From a virus: a DNA stretch of 40,659 nucleotides. The stretch is taken from positions 1-40,659 of the IMG/VR virus record IMGVR_UViG_3300045453_000023. One strand, 5' to 3'. Within the stretch, counting starts at the first letter, position 1; each line of letters opens with the position of its first letter. A program made the translations under genes and the position numbers. The notes below the pieces were generated by a model. It worked only from the letters and a program-made list of their open reading frames with translations, was not told the DNA's origin and did not search any database. Positions 38,173 to 40,659 of this stretch are shown one piece after another.

Positions 38173-39309
38173 TCAGCCGGCGATCTCCGCGAGCGGGTGG
38201 CCTGAGCGGACCAGCGCGGCCCGCACGGCGCGCAGTGTGTATGTATCGCGACGCCGAGCCAGCAACCAGTCTGCGCGGACTCCGCCAATCTCGCCGCCGA
38301 CCTCGCGGCAGAGCTGCTGCCGGTACGCCTCCGTGCCGGAGGGACAATTGCCGCCCGCAATCGAGTCGGCCACGCCGACCCACACGTGCCCGTACTCCTG
38401 GCGATCTTGTCGCCGCTGAGTCCGCGCGGCCAGCATTTTAGCGCACGCACTACGGCGGATCTCGCGCACTCGGCGCTCAGCCCGATCGAGCGACGTGGCC
38501 TCCACGTGATACCCACGGATCAGATATCCGCGGACTGGGTGGACCGCAAATCCGCGCCCCTGCTCCACCCAGACGATCCGCGCCACACGCGGGCGATCGG
38601 GGATCGGCTCGTAGTCGAGGATGATCTGCCCGTCCGGCGTGCGCAACGTCGGGAATTTGACGAGCGCGCGGACCGTGACTGTGAGTGACACGGAGGAGTC
38701 GTGGCCGGACCATTTGCCGTTATCGCTCCAGACACGGGTGGAGTCGCCGCTGGCCGTGACACGGGCCGGATCGAGCGTCCACGCGACCGACACCGAGTGA
38801 TCACCGCCGGCCCAGCGGGACTCGGCGCGCTTGAGCGGCCAGTTGTCCGCGAGCGCGGCCGCGGCGGTACGCGCGGCCTCATCCATCGCCAGTCGCACGC
38901 CGCGGCGCAGTCCGACACGATCGAGCGCGTAGCGCTCGATCGTGTCCGCCGGCCAGGCGTGGCGGCTGAGCAGCTGGCCGATCAGCCGCGCCGGAATCGC
39001 CGGCGCGCCGTGTTGCTCGGCGTAGGCCGCGGCGCGCCGGAGCGCGGAGACCCGCTCCTCGTAATCGGTCGGGAGGCCGAGTCCGGCGCAGATCCGCTCT
39101 CCTCGTCGCGTATAGCGGTAGTCGGCGGCCGCCTCGGCGTTGCGCGACCAATGCCCCGTGAGCGAGGCGTACTCACGGACCGCGGGGCTCTGCCGGATGC
39201 GGCCGAGACGCGAGGCGAGAAACTTGATGGCGCCTCGTACGGTGGTAGCGGTGGAGCCGGCCGCCTGCGCCGCCGCGAGCACATCGGATATGGATTGATA
39301 GGTCAACAT
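38173..39309 (-). CDS. Unknown 378-residue protein, leftward operon
   Basis: Not recognised. The N-terminal part is helical (LTYQSISDVLAAAQAAGSTA, YASLTGHWSRNAEAA, RICAGLGLPTDYEERVSALR), the centre beta-rich (HSVSVAWTLDPARVTASGDS, VSLTVTVRALVKFPTLRTPD, QIILDYEPIPDRPRVARIVW), and the C-terminus holds GVADSIAGGNCPSGTEAYRQ with a second Cys soon after (QLCREVGG). ATG 39309 is chosen over a GTG four codons earlier. A strong promoter lies about 90 bases upstream. Because it is transcribed against the late operon and has its own regulator, expression in the lysogen is likely. Confidence 0.65.
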   Translation of the reverse strand: MLTYQSISDVLAAAQAAGSTATTVRGAIKFLASRLGRIRQSPAVREYASLTGHWSRNAEAAADYRYTRRGERICAGLGLPTDYEERVSALRRAAAYAEQHGAPAIPARLIGQLLSRHAWPADTIERYALDRVGLRRGVRLAMDEAARTAAAALADNWPLKRAESRWAGGDHSVSVAWTLDPARVTASGDSTRVWSDNGKWSGHDSSVSLTVTVRALVKFPTLRTPDGQIILDYEPIPDRPRVARIVWVEQGRGFAVHPVRGYLIRGYHVEATSLDRAERRVREIRRSACAKMLAARTQRRQDRQEYGHVWVGVADSIAGGNCPSGTEAYRQQLCREVGGEIGGVRADWLLARRRDTYTLRAVRAALVRSGHPLAEIAG

Positions 39310-39382
39310 GCTGCACCTCACTCGCCCGAGGGGTGGAGAGCCGCGCCCGTCGGGCTCGCGCTGCGCCGGCTCTGTAGTACGC

Positions 39383-39424
39383 TAATCATGTGATGATTAT
39401 CCTATAATAATATGATAGTGTCAA
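39383..39424 (-). promoter_or_regulatory. Strong sigma-70 promoter with palindromic operator
   Basis: Read on the minus strand, TTGACA (39424-39419) is followed after exactly 17 bases by GATAAT (39401-39396). The perfect palindrome TAATCAT-GTG-ATGATTA (39383-39399) covers the -10 box and start site, a classic repressor position. The area is the most A/T-rich in the window. It drives the leftward three-gene operon ending with an RHH protein. Confidence 0.8.
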
Positions 39425-39514
39425 GAGGGCCAAGCAAACTTTGATTCCGTAGGGTGTGATACGTAGACTTGCGCGGCCGTTGCCCTCCGGCATCCGCCGG
39501 CCGTATCATCAGGG

Positions 39515-39748
39515 GTGGATGTTTCGTCGCTCCGGGCCGGCATGCGGCTGCGTCTGCGGGTGGACTACGGCCCGGCGGCGGCCGGCGCGACGGCGCGGAT
39601 CATCGAATTTCGCGGGATGCCGCACGACTGGCGGGTGCTCATCCGCTGGGATCGGCCGAGCGTGAACTCGCCGCCCACGCCCACCATGACGCTCGCGCCC
39701 CACGAGCTGGACCGGTTCGACGTCCTGCCCGCGCCGCCACGGCGCTGA
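39515..39748 (+). CDS. Small unknown protein between two leftward units
   Basis: A 77-residue protein, GTG start, VDVSSLRAGMRLRLRVDYGP to VLPAPPRR, beta-rich (SLRAGMRLRLRVDYG, TARIIEFRGMPHDWRVLIRW). ATG at 39542 is an alternative start. It runs opposite to its neighbours; no strong promoter is seen. The 205 bases before it hold the leftward promoter and the upstream part of that operon. Confidence 0.45.
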   Translation: MDVSSLRAGMRLRLRVDYGPAAAGATARIIEFRGMPHDWRVLIRWDRPSVNSPPTPTMTLAPHELDRFDVLPAPPRR

Positions 39749-39758
39749 GCGGCGTCCG

Positions 39759-40397
39759 TTAGAAATGCACGCTCACGCCGAAGACGGCGAGTTGGGCGCT
39801 ATACTGCGCCTTCACGTCCACGCCGCTGTTGGTGATGTTCTGGTGCTTGATCTCGGCGTAATTGTACTTCCACTCCCCAAAGATGCCTAGGTAGTCCGTG
39901 AGCTTGATCCGGAGGCCAGCCACCCCGTTGAACCCGGCGTTGACCGCATCGCTGTCGCCGGTGGCAAACTTCAGGTGCGACCAGAACAGTGCGACGCCGC
40001 CGCCGAGATAGGGCTCGAAGCGGCCGAGCTTGGCCCGCAGCATGAGGTTCGCCGGCGCCCACGTCCACAACCGATGCGGCACACCGTTGGCTGTTCCCAG
40101 GTTCACCCCGCTGAGCACCAGGGGTTGTTGCTTTAAGTTGGGGGTGGAGTAGTAGAGATCCGACTCTACGCCGATCCATGGTGCGGCGGCCGCGTAATAC
40201 CCGATCTTGCCTCCATATGCGATGGATGATGTTTGCGCGAAGTCGTTTCCTCTGATCGTCACGCCACCACTGCTCCATTCGACATGCCGCAGTGGGTCGG
40301 GGAAAAGTCCGCCCACTTGGCCAGCCATGTACACTTCCGCTTGCGCAGCGGTCGCCCATGCAAGCGACGCCACGATGGCCACGATCCATCGAACCAT
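39759..40397 (-). CDS. Outer-membrane beta-barrel protein, probable lysogenic-conversion gene
   Basis: A 212-residue protein with a signal peptide (MVRWIVAIVASLAWATAAQA, cleavage before EVYM) and an OmpA/OmpW-like eight-strand barrel pattern: alternating strands such as VYMAGQVGGLFPDP, SIAYGGKIGYYAAAAPWIGV, VPHRLWTWAPANLMLRAKLG, FEPYLGGGVALFWSHLKF, YLGIFGEWKYNYAEIKHQN, ending in the typical Phe (VSVHF). Ribosome site AAAGGAGG. It has its own promoter and lies next to the integrase on the circle, the usual place of genes expressed by lysogens. It may alter the host surface or block receptors (inference). Confidence 0.85.
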   Translation of the reverse strand: MVRWIVAIVASLAWATAAQAEVYMAGQVGGLFPDPLRHVEWSSGGVTIRGNDFAQTSSIAYGGKIGYYAAAAPWIGVESDLYYSTPNLKQQPLVLSGVNLGTANGVPHRLWTWAPANLMLRAKLGRFEPYLGGGVALFWSHLKFATGDSDAVNAGFNGVAGLRIKLTDYLGIFGEWKYNYAEIKHQNITNSGVDVKAQYSAQLAVFGVSVHF

Positions 40398-40425
40398 AAC
40401 GTGTCCTCCTTTTCGTAAGGGTTCC

Positions 40426-40454
40426 GTTCTAGACCATCATTCTCTTAGGTGCAA
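40426..40454 (-). promoter_or_regulatory. Promoter of the barrel gene
   Basis: On the minus strand, TTGCAC (40454-40449) is separated by 17 bases from TAGAAC (40431-40426), followed about 30 bases later by the AAAGGAGG ribosome site. This allows the barrel gene to be transcribed independently of the integrase upstream. Confidence 0.55.
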
Positions 40455-40478
40455 GAGCCATCCGGACTTACTCCACCA

Positions 40479-40659
40479 CTATAGGGAGCACTTTCCGATA
40501 ATCTGATCGGTCCGCTTTTGCAGGGCGGCCTGTAATGGCTTGACGGCGAGCCAGGCATACTTGGCCGTTTGGCTCAGGCTGCGATGCCCCAACTGGCTTT
40601 GTACGACACCCAGGTTTTCCCCCTGGTTCAGGAGATCGCTTGCCGTCGAGCGGCGCAGA
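40479..40659 (-). CDS. int: Integrase 3' end, second copy (partial, cut by window end)
   Basis: Encodes the C-terminal 59 residues of the integrase (from LRRSTASDLL to GKCSL) including the catalytic His and Tyr, 99.4 percent identical to 1-181. The only difference is a synonymous Leu codon. Directly downstream (leftward) is the barrel gene promoter region. If the genome is a circle this is the same gene as at 1-864. Confidence 0.9.
   Translation of the reverse strand, partial: LRRSTASDLLNQGENLGVVQSQLGHRSLSQTAKYAWLAVKPLQAALQKRTDQIIGKCSL

Overview
The window reads as one complete temperate siphovirus genome of about 40.5 kb. It is given as a linear contig whose two ends overlap. Bases 1-181 recur at 40479-40659 with a single difference (G114 versus A40592). 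That difference is synonymous in the integrase gene, so the ends look like a circular molecule or a tandem/permuted assembly. A 48-base fragment matching the 3' part of a tRNA-Pro(CGG), anticodon loop to CCA end, lies just upstream of the integrase and has no 5' half: this is what an attP looks like. The DNA is GC-rich. The encoded outer-membrane barrel, signal peptides and lipoprotein signal point to a Gram-negative host. The style of the barrel gene and of the intergenic repeats recalls Nitrospira, but that is memory, not evidence, and I cannot verify it.

Layout. (1) 1-1350: leftward tyrosine integrase, attP, and a small leftward ribbon-helix-helix (RHH)-like gene. (2) 1351-1495: a divergent control region with two TTGACA boxes and a perfect palindrome. 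It faces a second small RHH gene and looks like the genetic switch. (3) 1496-9099: a rightward early operon of tightly overlapping small genes (ATGA/GTGA couplings). It holds small membrane proteins, a deoxyribosyltransferase-like protein, a MazG-like pyrophosphohydrolase, a cytosine methyltransferase with an unusual C-terminus, many zinc-ribbon miniproteins, and a replication-initiator-like gene with tandem repeats inside it. (4) 9232-12945: terminase small and large subunits, with a Gp37/Gp68 (DUF5131) protein and a zinc ribbon between them. (5) 12945-14184: an insertion of HTH and unknown genes between terL and the portal. (6) 14334-22647: lambda-like head and tail-tube genes (gpW-like, portal, S49 protease with nested scaffold, decoration, capsid, connectors, tail terminator, tail tube, tail chaperones with a -1 frameshift). 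(7) 22732-26379: an extra block of structural or unknown genes. (8) 26379-35483: tape measure, M, L, K, a fused I/J tip protein and fibre genes. (9) 35487-37502: lysis region. (10) 37547-39309: a leftward three-gene operon with its own strong promoter and palindromic operator. (11) 39759-40397: a leftward outer-membrane barrel gene directly downstream of the integrase on the circle, probably a lysogenic-conversion gene.

How it fits together: the virion programme follows lambda order (Nu1, A, W, B, C/Nu3, D, E, Z, U, V, G/GT, H, M, L, K, I-J). The early region is its own. The most interesting points are a 14-base perfect palindrome found at four places, the methyltransferase fused to a nucleoside-deoxyribosyltransferase-like tail, the repeat-bearing replication gene (candidate origin), the all-RHH switch, and the leftward operon of unknown function.
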